A program made the translations under genes and the position numbers. This document shows, one piece after another, positions 46,234 to 55,212 of a DNA stretch of 64,000 nucleotides. The stretch's first letter is position 1. Every line of letters starts with the position of its first letter. The DNA lies in the NCBI RefSeq assembly GCF_019977655.1, contig NZ_AP024849.1, positions 351,001-415,000 of the forward strand. The letters are read 5' to 3'. The notes under the pieces are model-generated. The model was not told where the DNA came from and did not search any database. It was given only the letters and a program-made list of their open reading frames with translations. Source of the stretch: Clostridium gelidum. GTDB lineage: Bacteria > Bacillota > Clostridia > Clostridiales > Clostridiaceae.

Positions 46234-47166
46234 ATGGAAAAAAACAATAATCTAATGGGAAGAATTTTTGATATAAGAAGATTTTCAACCCATGATGGTG
46301 ATGGAATAAGAACAACAATTTTTCTTAAAGGCTGTCCATTAAAATGTGCATGGTGTCAAAATCCTGAGGGCATTTCTTCAGAAGAGAATTTAATATATTT
46401 TGAAAATAAATGCATTAATTGTGGATTATGCGTAAAAAATTGCTCTAATGAATCGATAATAGAAAAAGGTGGCAAAATATGTATTGTTAAAGAAAAATGT
46501 ACAGACGAGCAAAATCATGTTGCTGTTGATATTTGTCCTACAGGTGCATTAACCATGGATTCTAAGAGTTATACTTTAGATGAAGTGGTGGAAATAGCAA
46601 TAAAAGACAAAGCATTTTTTAAATATGGTGGTGGAGTTACCTTATCTGGTGGAGAACCATTTTCTCAAGCGGATTTTACCATTGCGTTACTCAAACGTCT
46701 AAAAGAGATTGGAATAAATACAGCTATAGAAACTTCACTATTTGTGTCTAGCGAATATCTATTAGAAGCATTACTTTATCTTGATATAATATTTGCAGAT
46801 TTTAAGGAATTTGATAATAAAAAACATAAAGCTTTTACAGGTGTCAGTAATGAGCTTATTAAAAGAAATATTAAGCTTATTTTAGAAAGTGATAAGAAAG
46901 ATTATGTCATTATTAGAACACCACTGATACCAAACTTTACAGCAAATAATGATAATATTAGTGCTATAAGTAAATATATTTCAGACATTTATCCAAATGT
47001 AAAATATGAATTACTAAATTATAATCCGCTTGCAAAATCAAAATATAATTTAATAGATAATTTGGATTATTGTTTTGAAGAAAACCCCAAGATGTATACA
47101 GATGAGCAAATGAAAGAATTTCAGGATATTGCTTATTTAGAAGGAGTACAAAACTTAATAAAGTAG
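46234..47166 (+). CDS. Glycyl radical enzyme activating enzyme (radical SAM)
   Basis: The 310-residue activase installs the glycyl radical on the preceding enzyme. The radical-SAM motif is KGCPLKCAWCQNPEG (Cys-x3-Cys-x2-Cys). An inserted ferredoxin-like domain follows, and GGGVTLSGGEPFSQ is the SAM-binding region. The first ferredoxin motif is complete (CINCGLCVKNC). The second reads KCTDEQNHVAVDICP, where two of the four expected Cys are replaced, so only one auxiliary cluster may form. It begins three bases after the enzyme's stop codon with a weak ribosome site (GGAG, 11 bases away), consistent with translational coupling. Confidence 0.93.
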   Translation: MEKNNNLMGRIFDIRRFSTHDGDGIRTTIFLKGCPLKCAWCQNPEGISSEENLIYFENKCINCGLCVKNCSNESIIEKGGKICIVKEKCTDEQNHVAVDICPTGALTMDSKSYTLDEVVEIAIKDKAFFKYGGGVTLSGGEPFSQADFTIALLKRLKEIGINTAIETSLFVSSEYLLEALLYLDIIFADFKEFDNKKHKAFTGVSNELIKRNIKLILESDKKDYVIIRTPLIPNFTANNDNISAISKYISDIYPNVKYELLNYNPLAKSKYNLIDNLDYCFEENPKMYTDEQMKEFQDIAYLEGVQNLIK

Positions 47167-47371
47167 TCATGTATTAGATAGTCATTGGTTATTAAGTAAG
47201 TATAAATGTTATAAATAAAAATGTTTTTATTGTAATATTCTTAAGTTCTAAGATTCTAAACAATTTTAGAATTTTAGAATTTGCTTGTAAAATACAGGTT
47301 AAGAACTTATTTGATTTAAAAATTACTTATTTAATAACCTAAATTATAAAAATAAGAAACAGAGAGGAAGA

Positions 47372-48055
47372 ATGAAAATGTTAATATTAGTCGATGATGC
47401 AAATTTAGAAGCAATCAAAAAAATCTATGAAGAATTTCCATGTGATGGGGTAACAACAAATCCTTCTATATTGAAGAAACAAGGTGGAAATCCAATGGAA
47501 GTGTTAAAAGCAATTAGAGAATTTTTACCAGAAGGAGCACAACTTCATGCACAAGTAGTATCATTAACTGCTGAAAAAATGGTTGATGAAGCTCATCATA
47601 TGTTAGAAGTACTTGGGAAAGATACGTTTATAAAAGTTCCTGTAACAAGTGAAGGAATTAAAGCTATGAAGTTATTAAAGAATGAAAATGTAAATATAAC
47701 AGCTACAGCTATTTATACATCAATGCAAGCATTCATAGCAGCAAAAGCAGGAGCTAGATATACAGCACCATATGTAAATAGAATAGATAATATGGGAGCT
47801 GATGGAGTTCAGGTTGCAAAAGATATTCATGATATGTTTAGAATGCATAATTTAAATGCTGATGTACTCGCAGCAAGTTTTAAAAATTCACAACAAGTCT
47901 TAAATTTATGTAAACATGGAATTGGATCTGTTACAGCTGCACCAGATGTAATAGAAGGATTAATTAAACATGATGCAACAACTAATGCAGTAGATGTATT
48001 TACGAAAGATTTCTATAGTTTAGTTGGTGAAGGAAATACAATGGAAAATTTATAG
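47372..48055 (+). CDS. fsa: Fructose-6-phosphate aldolase / transaldolase-like protein
   Basis: This protein of about 225 residues is of the small transaldolase (FSA/TalC) family. The landmarks are CDGVTTNPSILKKQG, the Schiff-base Lys in DTFIKVPVTSEG, and ARYTAPYVNRIDNMGADGV. It aligns closely with E. coli FsaA over its whole length. With the preceding glycyl radical enzyme it probably cleaves a ketose phosphate, perhaps 1-deoxyfructose 6-phosphate to glyceraldehyde 3-phosphate plus hydroxyacetone; this is inferred from the E. coli gene set. ATG at 47372 and ATG at 47378 are both possible: AGAGG is 4 or 10 bases upstream, and FsaA aligns from the second. A 205-base gap separates it from the activase. 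Confidence 0.9.
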   Translation: MKMLILVDDANLEAIKKIYEEFPCDGVTTNPSILKKQGGNPMEVLKAIREFLPEGAQLHAQVVSLTAEKMVDEAHHMLEVLGKDTFIKVPVTSEGIKAMKLLKNENVNITATAIYTSMQAFIAAKAGARYTAPYVNRIDNMGADGVQVAKDIHDMFRMHNLNADVLAASFKNSQQVLNLCKHGIGSVTAAPDVIEGLIKHDATTNAVDVFTKDFYSLVGEGNTMENL

Positions 48056-48108
48056 TTTATATTCGATTAAATATTCCAGGCGCAATATTATTAATGAAAA
48101 ATAAAATA

Positions 48109-48198
48109 TTAAGAAGGTCATATCATACTTTATTGAGAAACAGAAAGTATGATATGACCTTCTTAATTAATGTCAACTTGTAATTACAAGTTGACATT
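48109..48198. repeat. Two adjacent perfect palindromes
   Basis: A 23-bp perfect stem (48109-48131 with 48144-48166, 12-base loop) is followed at once by a perfect 30-base palindrome (48169-48198) with arms AATGTCAACTTGTAA. Neither is followed by a plus-strand T-run, so they are not ordinary terminators. They lie in the 371-base gap between fsa and the sensor kinase, which also has a single arm of the GGCACA repeat (about 48323-48347). Confidence 0.75.
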
Positions 48199-48426
48199 CC
48201 TGTGCATATATGATTTCATTAAATTACTAATTGTGGAAGACATAAAACATTATTGTATAGTATAAATTTTAGTATTAATAAAAAAACGAAAAATAAAGAT
48301 GCAGTAAACTTTAGACATATGAACTTGTTATTTTTTTGATTGTGCCTTACGTAATACAATTAATCATATTTACCTTATAAAGCTAACATCAACAAATCCA
48401 TATTATACATTTTAGGAGATGTAGTA

Positions 48427-50310
48427 ATGAAGTTTTTTAGTAATTTAAAAAATAATATGAAGCATTATTTGAATTGGAAACGTTATAGTATAAAAGTAAA
48501 ACTGTTAAGTATATTTATAATTATTTCAATTATCCCAATGGTTTTTACTCAATTATTTTTGTACAAGCTATCGCAACATTATCTTGAAAAGAAAATCATA
48601 AGTCTCACAGATAGAAATTTATTTTACATAAAAACTAATATAGAAACAGATATGAATTACTATAAGGATATTTTATATAGAATCACAGCAGACAATGATT
48701 GCTTAGGGTTAGAAAATATGTTTAATGATGGAGATGAATTTGAAAAGGCAGCATCCATTAATAAAATTAGAGAAGCTTTTGGGTCTTATTCGTATTCGAG
48801 AAGTCAAATTAGGGCCATAACTTTTGTGGGGAAGGATGGCAGGAATGTATATTATGATAAAAGAAATCAAGGTATAAATAACAGAGTCTGGAATATGTAT
48901 AGTGACTCTGATAAAGCCGAAATTTATTCTGAGATTTTAAATAGTAATACCCAAGTTATACTACCTACAACTTCTAATAGTTATATTGGTAGAAAGCCGG
49001 AGTACATGTTTCACATGGGACTAAAAGTCAGAGATATAAGAACTAAAGAAGAGATGGGCATAATGATTATGAGCTTTGATGAGCAAGTTTTATCTGACGT
49101 ATGTAATGTGGAGATGGATAAAGAAAATTTTGCAGAGGATAAAATAAATATGTGTTCAGTAATAGTTGATAATAATGGAAGAATCATATCATTTCAAGAC
49201 AAAAAATATATTGGAACCTACATAAAAGATTATTCTAACAAAGAGGTTAATGATAAAGGCAATGCTGAAACTCTAAACCAATTAATTTACTCAATTCCTA
49301 GTTTTACAAATAGGGATATATCCGTAAGCACTATCCCTATAGATAGTGTTGGTTGGAAGGTAATTAGTGTTGTTGATAAAGATAATTTATTTTACGAAGT
49401 TAACTTATTAAGGAATTTAACATTTGCATTTTTAGCTGTAATTGTTATCATCGTTATGATTGTTATTATAATATTTTCTAATAAATTTTATGAGTCAGTC
49501 AGAATTATTGTTAAGGGAATGAAAGAAGCTAAAAAAGGTGATTTTAATGTAAAAATAAAACTTAATACTGAAGATGAGTTGTCATTTATAAGCGATGAAT
49601 TCAATGAAATGTTATCAACAATAAATATTTTAGTAGAAGATATAAAAAGTCAAAGTAATTATATTGTTGAATTATCAAATAAGAGAAGAGAAGCAGAGAT
49701 AAAGGCAATCGTTGCACAAATTAACCCGCATTTCTTATATAATACTTTAGATTGCATAAATTGGATGGCAATTAAAAATGAGAATTATGAAGTTAGTGAT
49801 ACCATTGGAAACTTTGCACAGATACTAAGGTATAGTATAGGTGATATAAATAAAGAAGTGACTATTTACGATGAAGTTGAATGGTTGAAAAAATATGTAT
49901 ACTTACAGCAAATTAGATTTAATAACAGTTTTACACTGGATTTAGATGTAAATGAAACTGTTTTAGGCTATAGAATTCATAAGTTATTATTGCAGCCTTT
50001 AATTGAAAATTCTATTATTCATGGATTCAAAGGATATGATAGTGGAAGGATCTTAAAAGTTGATATAAATAAATTTGAAGATAATCATATCAAAATTATA
50101 GTAAACGATAATGGAAATGGTATTGAAAACAGAAAACTTGAAGAAATAATTAATAACATAAAATTAGGGAAAGATGAGGATAAAAATATAGGTATAAAGA
50201 ATGTCTATGATAGGATAAAAATTTATTATGGTGATAATGCTAAATTTGATATAGAAAGTATTCAAGGGGAAGGAACTACTATAGCGTTAGTTATTTCATT
50301 GATTGTTTAG
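48427..50310 (+). CDS. YesM-like sensor histidine kinase
   Basis: The 627-residue kinase has two membrane helices (about 25-45 and 335-357) around a large extracellular dCache-like domain. HAMP follows, then a His_kinase/HATPase pair. The phospho-His is His435 in AQINPHFLYNTLDCIN. The ATP-binding motifs are LLQPLIENSIIHGF and DNGNGI, followed by GIKNVYDRIKIYYG. This YesM class responds to sugars or sugar-binding proteins. It is followed after 12 bases by its YesN-like partner. AGGAGATG precedes the ATG. Target genes are probably the sugar transporter and glycosidases downstream. Confidence 0.93.
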   Translation: MKFFSNLKNNMKHYLNWKRYSIKVKLLSIFIIISIIPMVFTQLFLYKLSQHYLEKKIISLTDRNLFYIKTNIETDMNYYKDILYRITADNDCLGLENMFNDGDEFEKAASINKIREAFGSYSYSRSQIRAITFVGKDGRNVYYDKRNQGINNRVWNMYSDSDKAEIYSEILNSNTQVILPTTSNSYIGRKPEYMFHMGLKVRDIRTKEEMGIMIMSFDEQVLSDVCNVEMDKENFAEDKINMCSVIVDNNGRIISFQDKKYIGTYIKDYSNKEVNDKGNAETLNQLIYSIPSFTNRDISVSTIPIDSVGWKVISVVDKDNLFYEVNLLRNLTFAFLAVIVIIVMIVIIIFSNKFYESVRIIVKGMKEAKKGDFNVKIKLNTEDELSFISDEFNEMLSTINILVEDIKSQSNYIVELSNKRREAEIKAIVAQINPHFLYNTLDCINWMAIKNENYEVSDTIGNFAQILRYSIGDINKEVTIYDEVEWLKKYVYLQQIRFNNSFTLDLDVNETVLGYRIHKLLLQPLIENSIIHGFKGYDSGRILKVDINKFEDNHIKIIVNDNGNGIENRKLEEIINNIKLGKDEDKNIGIKNVYDRIKIYYGDNAKFDIESIQGEGTTIALVISLIV

Positions 50311-50322
50311 GGGGGGAAACTT

Positions 50323-51849
50323 ATGAAAATTTTGATTGTAGAAGATGAAGTTAATGCTAGAGAAGGCTTAGGGAACTTATTAGGAAAACTTAGTGATAAC
50401 TATATTGTTTGTGGAAAAGCGTCTGATGGAGAGCAAGGGTTAATTTTAGCTAAAGAGTATAAACCGGATCTTATTTTTACTGATATTGAAATGCCAAAGC
50501 TAAATGGACTTGATATGATTGGAAAAATTAAAGAGGATGGTCAAGATCCATATGTTATTATATTGAGTGGATATTCAGACTTTAAATATGCACAAAAAGG
50601 TATAAAATTAGGAGTAGAAGAATATTTATTAAAACCAATAACTTACAGTGCTTTGAAAAGCAGCATGGAACAGATTGAAAGAAAATTCAGTCTGAAAAAT
50701 GCTGAACTGCTTGTAGAGGGCATACCTAAGGAAGAAATATTAGGACAAGTATTATTAAATAAAGGTAGGAATTTAGACAAGTTCTATAAGATTATTGAAA
50801 GTAATGTAAAACAACATGAAAATATGTATCTTGTAAATTTGTATTTAAGAGACGAATATGAAGAGAAAAGCGAATTCATAATAAAAGAAATATATGACTT
50901 TATGAAGTATTACAAGATTGAAATTTTTTATTATTCTGTTTTAAAAGAATATAACTATTTACCAATTTTCATAAATACTACAACAGCTTTTTTAGAATTT
51001 ATAAAGATGTTAAAGTATAATTTGTTATTTTCCATAAGAAAAAGTGGATTTTCTAGTATTACAGTTAGTGTTATTAATATAAATGGATTAGCTGAAATCA
51101 GAAGTTCCCTTAATGAGCTTAAAAGGTTATCTAGATGGCCTATTGTATTTGGAAATGATGAGATAATCTATGAAGAATTGATTTCTAAATTAAAAATAAA
51201 TCAATGCAATTATCCAAGAGAAATTGAAAATGAAGTGATAAAGGCAATAAAGAATAATGATCAAGCAAGATTGGTAGACAGTAATGAAAAGTTTATGTCA
51301 TATTTAAAAGCTAATGTTTATGATCCAATTGATATAATTGATATCTGTAGTAAGTACATTTTTTCAATTTTGACCGTCTCTAAAAGCTGTAATAATGATT
51401 TTTATACTCAATTAAAAAATGAAGGTATTTTAGATTCCATTAAAATTAGTTGTACATTTGATGAATTAAAAGAACGATTAGATTATGTAATTGATAAGGT
51501 AGGGGAAAAAAATGATGATGAATCTACAATAAATTCTTTGATTGTGAGAAAAGCCATGAATTATATAAAAGAGTATTATAGTGATAAGATTTCTCTTGAA
51601 GAAATAGCAAATGGAATGAATATAACCCCTGAATACCTAAGCCGGTTATTTACAAAGGAACTAAGAAAAAGCTTTTCAGATTATTTGAAAGAATTTAGAA
51701 TCGAGAAAGCAAAAGAATTATTAACAAATAAAAAAATGAAAATTTATGAAATTGCTGAGAAGGTTGGTTATAGTGATTCTAAGTATTTTTGCAAGGTATT
51801 TAAAGAATATACAGGTATGGCACCAAAAGAATATATGAAGTTTTATTAA
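50323..51849 (+). CDS. YesN-like response regulator with AraC DNA-binding domain
   Basis: The 508-residue regulator has an N-terminal receiver domain (KILIVEDEVNAREG, phospho-Asp in LIFTDIEMPKLNG, Lys in YLLKPI). A middle region of about 270 residues has no clear motif. The C-terminal AraC-type double helix-turn-helix (about 405-508) reads ISLEEIANGMNITPEYLSRL and KIYEIAEKVGYSDSKYFCKV. It should activate the sugar locus, possibly at the inverted repeats before the solute-binding protein gene. GGGGGGAAA precedes the ATG. The stop codon is the start of a GGCACA-type repeat. Confidence 0.93.
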   Translation: MKILIVEDEVNAREGLGNLLGKLSDNYIVCGKASDGEQGLILAKEYKPDLIFTDIEMPKLNGLDMIGKIKEDGQDPYVIILSGYSDFKYAQKGIKLGVEEYLLKPITYSALKSSMEQIERKFSLKNAELLVEGIPKEEILGQVLLNKGRNLDKFYKIIESNVKQHENMYLVNLYLRDEYEEKSEFIIKEIYDFMKYYKIEIFYYSVLKEYNYLPIFINTTTAFLEFIKMLKYNLLFSIRKSGFSSITVSVININGLAEIRSSLNELKRLSRWPIVFGNDEIIYEELISKLKINQCNYPREIENEVIKAIKNNDQARLVDSNEKFMSYLKANVYDPIDIIDICSKYIFSILTVSKSCNNDFYTQLKNEGILDSIKISCTFDELKERLDYVIDKVGEKNDDESTINSLIVRKAMNYIKEYYSDKISLEEIANGMNITPEYLSRLFTKELRKSFSDYLKEFRIEKAKELLTNKKMKIYEIAEKVGYSDSKYFCKVFKEYTGMAPKEYMKFY

Positions 51850-51918
51850 GGCACATGAAATAAAATAACAAGTTCAAAATATACTGTCAGATGGACTTGT
51901 TATTTTTTTGATTGTGCT
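51850..51918. repeat. Dispersed GGCACA-type palindromic repeat, full copy
   Basis: The left arm GGCACATGAAATAAAATAAC and the right arm, TTATTTTTTTGATTGTGCT on the plus strand, are imperfect complements of about 24 bases around a variable centre. Copies or half-copies lie near 40870-40940 (full), 48323-48347, 32039-32061 and 62678-62700. The T-rich right arm can act as a terminator. Confidence 0.65.
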
Positions 51919-51926
51919 GAAATGTT

Positions 51927-51958
51927 AAGTGTAAAATTTATATCATAATTTTACACTT
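51927..51958. promoter_or_regulatory. Perfect inverted repeat upstream of the sugar-binding protein gene
   Basis: AAGTGTAAAATT (51927-51938) and AATTTTACACTT (51947-51958) are exact complements with an eight-base spacer. The right arm overlaps a possible -35 (TTTACA, 51950-51955), with TAGAAT (51971-51976) as -10. It could be an operator or a terminator for the regulator gene. Confidence 0.5.
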
Positions 51959-51984
51959 TTCTTATGATAATAGAATTCTAGAAT

Positions 51985-52022
51985 ACGTTTTCAAACAGTA
52001 TAATTAAAACTGTAGAAAACGT
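51985..52022. promoter_or_regulatory. Candidate operator of the sugar locus
   Basis: ACGTTTTC with AACAGT, and their near-complements ACTGT with GAAAACGT, form a 38-base imperfect palindrome. It lies just downstream of the putative promoter and 32 bases before the gene. Each half also resembles a weak cre (CcpA) site. Binding by the YesN-like regulator, a LacI-type repressor or CcpA is possible; the sequence does not decide. Confidence 0.5.
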
Positions 52023-52053
52023 TATTATAGTAAAAAATTAGGAGGGAAATAAA

Positions 52054-53307
52054 ATGAAGAAAACTAAAACATTGTTAACTTGTTTGACAGCCGTGGTTAT
52101 GACAGCGAGTATATTTGTTGGATGTGGAAGTAGTAATACAACTACAAGCCAAACTAAAACAGATGCATCTGCAAAGACAGCGCTTACAGTATGGCATTAC
52201 TTTGATGGACAACAACAACAAAAGGCTATGGAGAATCTAGCTGATAAGTTCAATAAATCTCAAGATAAAATAGAAGTTGAAGTAGAATTTGTACCAAGAG
52301 CTGAACTTACTAAACAGTTTACAATAGGGCTTGTTGCAGATAAATTACCAGACCTTGGTTTAGTAGATAATCCAGATATGGCTTCATTTGCAGCAATGGG
52401 ATTATTTGCAGATATTTCTGATAAGATGAATTCTTATGATGGTAAGGATCAATTCTATCCTGGACCAATATCATCTTGTCAATTAGATGGGAAATACTAT
52501 GGTATTCCACTTGGAAGTAACGATTTAGCTTTATTTTATAATAAAGATATGTTTAGTGCAGCAGGTGTAGAGCCACCAACAACTTATGCTGAATTAAAGA
52601 CTACAGCAAAGAAATTGACTAAAGGAGATACTTATGGATTAGCTATATCTGCACCTAAGAATGAAGAAGGAACATTCCAATATCTTCCATGGTTACTTTC
52701 GTCAGGAGCTAAATTTAATGAAGTTGGTAGTCCAGCAGGTATAAGTTCTCTTCAATATCTTACTGATCTTATAAAAGATGGATCAATGAGTAAGGAAGTT
52801 ATAAACTGGACACAAAATGACTTAGAAAAACAATTCGTAACAAATAAAGCAGCTATGATTACAGACGGTCCATGGATTATAGATACTGTTAAGAAAGATG
52901 CACCTAATTTAAAATGGGGAGTTGTAAAAATTCCTAAAGATAAAGTATTTGCATCAGATTTAGGTGGAGAAAACTGGGGAGTAATTAAAGGACATCATGA
53001 AGATGCAGCTTGGGAATTCATTAAATTCACACAACAAAAAGACATAATGAATGAGTATTGTGCTGATTTTGGTTACATTCCATCTAGAAAGGATATTGCT
53101 GAAAGTAATGATAAAATAACTAAAGATCCAATCATGAGCGTATTTTTAGATGAGCTACAATATGCAATGCCAAGAGGACCACATGCAAAATGGCCAGAAA
53201 TATCAGATGCAATGTCTACTGCAATGCAAGAAAGCTTTACAAATGCAAAGACTCCAGAGCAAGCAGCAAAAGACGCACAAGTTAAGATTGATACTGTATT
53301 AAAATAA
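52054..53307 (+). CDS. Extracellular sugar-binding lipoprotein (ABC family 1)
   Basis: The 417-residue solute-binding protein has a lipoprotein signal with Cys24 (SIFVGCGSS), then a two-domain binding fold. Typical motifs are ALTVWHYFDGQ at the N-terminus, LPDLGLVDNPDMASFA, YYGIPLGSNDLALFYNKDMF and AAMITDGPWIIDT. It captures oligosaccharides for the two permeases encoded downstream. AGGAGG precedes the ATG. A strong hairpin after its stop codon should give more of this transcript than of the permease part, as in many sugar operons. The actual sugar is not known; the glycosidases suggest arabinose- or xylose-containing chains. Confidence 0.93.
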   Translation: MKKTKTLLTCLTAVVMTASIFVGCGSSNTTTSQTKTDASAKTALTVWHYFDGQQQQKAMENLADKFNKSQDKIEVEVEFVPRAELTKQFTIGLVADKLPDLGLVDNPDMASFAAMGLFADISDKMNSYDGKDQFYPGPISSCQLDGKYYGIPLGSNDLALFYNKDMFSAAGVEPPTTYAELKTTAKKLTKGDTYGLAISAPKNEEGTFQYLPWLLSSGAKFNEVGSPAGISSLQYLTDLIKDGSMSKEVINWTQNDLEKQFVTNKAAMITDGPWIIDTVKKDAPNLKWGVVKIPKDKVFASDLGGENWGVIKGHHEDAAWEFIKFTQQKDIMNEYCADFGYIPSRKDIAESNDKITKDPIMSVFLDELQYAMPRGPHAKWPEISDAMSTAMQESFTNAKTPEQAAKDAQVKIDTVLK

Positions 53308-53317
53308 ATTATTGTAC

Positions 53318-53353
53318 TTAAGGTGCCTTAGCACTTAGCAAAGGGCACCTTAA
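53318..53353 (+). terminator. Intra-operon hairpin (attenuating or stabilising)
   Basis: TTAAGGTGCC (53318-53327) and GGCACCTTAA (53344-53353) are perfect complements with a 16-base loop. The T-run is poor, so it more likely protects the upstream mRNA or partially ends transcription between the binding protein and the permeases. Confidence 0.65.
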
Positions 53354-53381
53354 AATTGAAGTAAGGTAGGTGGAAATAATT

Positions 53382-54290
53382 TTGAAAAATAAATATAGTA
53401 GAGAATTTATTAGCGAAGAAAGAAAAGGGTACTTATTTGTATTACCAGCACTAATATTTATGCTGGCTTTTGTGGGCTATCCAATTATATATAATTTTAT
53501 ATTAAGTTTTCGTGATGTAAATGTAACAACTTTTAGTAATCCTATTAAGCCTTTTGTTGGATTGAAAAACTACATTGATGTATTTCAAGATCCTACAATG
53601 ATGATAAGTATTAAGAATACGTTAGTTTTTACCCTAGGAAGTATATCAATTCAATTCGTTATAGGATTAGGTTTAGCTTTACTGTTCAATTTAAAGTTTA
53701 AACTGTCTGAACCTATTAGAGGACTTATGGTAGTCAGTTACCTTATACCAATGACAGTAACTGCATTGCTATTTAAATTTATGTATAGTACAAGTGGAGG
53801 AATAATAAACGAAGTACTTATGCAATGTCATTTGATTTCTGAGCCAATTGGCTGGATTATAGATAGTAAGACATCTATGCTCTCAGTTATACTAACAAAT
53901 TCTTGGGTTGGAATTCCATTTAATATGCTATTATTAACAACAGGATTAAGCAACATTTCAGCTACGTTATATGAGGCAGGTAAAGTTGATGGTGCCAATG
54001 TTTTTCAAAGGTTCTTTAAAATTACATTACCATCATTAAGGCCAGCAATTTTATCGGTATTGGTTCTTGGATTTATTTATACTTTTAAGGTTTTTGATTT
54101 AGTATTTGTTATGACAAATGGAGGACCAGTTAATAGTACTGAGTTAATGTCATCATTTGCATACAAATTATCATTTACACAATTTTCATTTAGCAAAGGT
54201 GCTACTGTTGCTAATGTATTGTTTTCAATTCTATTCTGTGTAAGTTTAGGATATCTTAAATTAATAAAGGAAGATGAGGTGATTGGATAA
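53382..54290 (+). CDS. Sugar ABC transporter permease (MalF/UgpA-like)
   Basis: This 302-residue permease has six membrane helices; the first follows EERKGYLFVLPALIFMLAFV. The cytoplasmic EAA loop that docks the ATPase is YEAGKVDGANVFQRFFKITL. I choose TTG at 53382 (MKNKYSREF), eight bases after AGGTGG; a GTG at 53370 overlaps that site. Its stop codon overlaps the next start in TAATG, so the two permeases are coupled. No ATP-binding subunit is encoded in this locus, so a shared MsmX-type ATPase elsewhere must power it. Confidence 0.92.
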   Translation: MKNKYSREFISEERKGYLFVLPALIFMLAFVGYPIIYNFILSFRDVNVTTFSNPIKPFVGLKNYIDVFQDPTMMISIKNTLVFTLGSISIQFVIGLGLALLFNLKFKLSEPIRGLMVVSYLIPMTVTALLFKFMYSTSGGIINEVLMQCHLISEPIGWIIDSKTSMLSVILTNSWVGIPFNMLLLTTGLSNISATLYEAGKVDGANVFQRFFKITLPSLRPAILSVLVLGFIYTFKVFDLVFVMTNGGPVNSTELMSSFAYKLSFTQFSFSKGATVANVLFSILFCVSLGYLKLIKEDEVIG

Positions 54291-55135
54291 TGAAGAAGAT
54301 GATTCTTAAGGATAAACAAAAAAATATAATATTATGTTGTTTATCAATTTTTATAGCTTGCATCATGCTTTTTCCAATATATTGGATTGTAGTAAGTTCT
54401 TTTAAAACCAATACTGAAATTTTTGCTTCACCTCCTACCTTTATACCTAAAGAATTTACATTAAGTAGTTATACAGCACAGTTTGAAGGTAAAAGCAGCA
54501 TATTGGTGACTTTTGGAAATAGTTGCAAAGTTGCATTTATTTCAATGATTTTATCATGTGCATTAGCTATTCCAGCAGGATATGGCTTAGCAAGATTTAA
54601 GATGAGAGGGAAAAAGTCATTTATTATGATATTTTTAGTAACACAGATGCTTCCAGTAGCATTAATACTTACACCAATGTTTATGGTATATAAGAATTTA
54701 CATCTGCTTGATACTCTTTGGGCTCCAATATTATCAGATGCAACTATATCTGTACCATTTGTAGTTCTTATTCTGAGGACCTATTTTCTTGCACTACCAA
54801 GGGAGCTTGAAGATTCAGCTAGGATTGATGGATGTAATACATTTACAGCATTTACTAAAATAATGCTTCCAATATCTTATCCAGGATTAATAATGACTGC
54901 TGCCTTTTCATTCTTATATGCTTGGGGAGATTTAGCGTATTCACTTACATTTATAACTAGCCCTGAAAAGAGAACAATGACTGCTAGTATATATAACTTT
55001 ATGGGCAAATATGGGATACAATGGAATTCCATAATGGCGTATGGAGTACTTCTAGTTCTACCTGTTGTTTTAGTGTTTATTTTCCTTCAAAAATATATAA
55101 TTGGAGGATTGACTAACGGTGCTGTTAAGGGGTAA
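54290..55135 (+). CDS. Sugar ABC transporter permease (MalG/UgpE-like)
   Basis: This 281-residue permease is the partner of the preceding one. Six membrane helices are visible, with N-terminal LFPIYWIVVSSFKTNTEIF, an APAGYGLARF-like segment (IPAGYGLARFKMRGKK) and the EAA loop LEDSARIDGCNTFTAFTKIM. It ends in the family-typical FLQKYIIGGLTNGAVKG. It is translated through a one-base stop/start overlap. A 77-base gap separates it from the chemoreceptor gene, without an obvious terminator. Confidence 0.93.
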   Translation: MKKMILKDKQKNIILCCLSIFIACIMLFPIYWIVVSSFKTNTEIFASPPTFIPKEFTLSSYTAQFEGKSSILVTFGNSCKVAFISMILSCALAIPAGYGLARFKMRGKKSFIMIFLVTQMLPVALILTPMFMVYKNLHLLDTLWAPILSDATISVPFVVLILRTYFLALPRELEDSARIDGCNTFTAFTKIMLPISYPGLIMTAAFSFLYAWGDLAYSLTFITSPEKRTMTASIYNFMGKYGIQWNSIMAYGVLLVLPVVLVFIFLQKYIIGGLTNGAVKG

Positions 55136-55212
55136 ATAATAATTTTTATCTATAGGGTTACTATAATTCTTAGAAGGTAATGTTCTCACATGATAATAGG
55201 GGGAATAAAACA

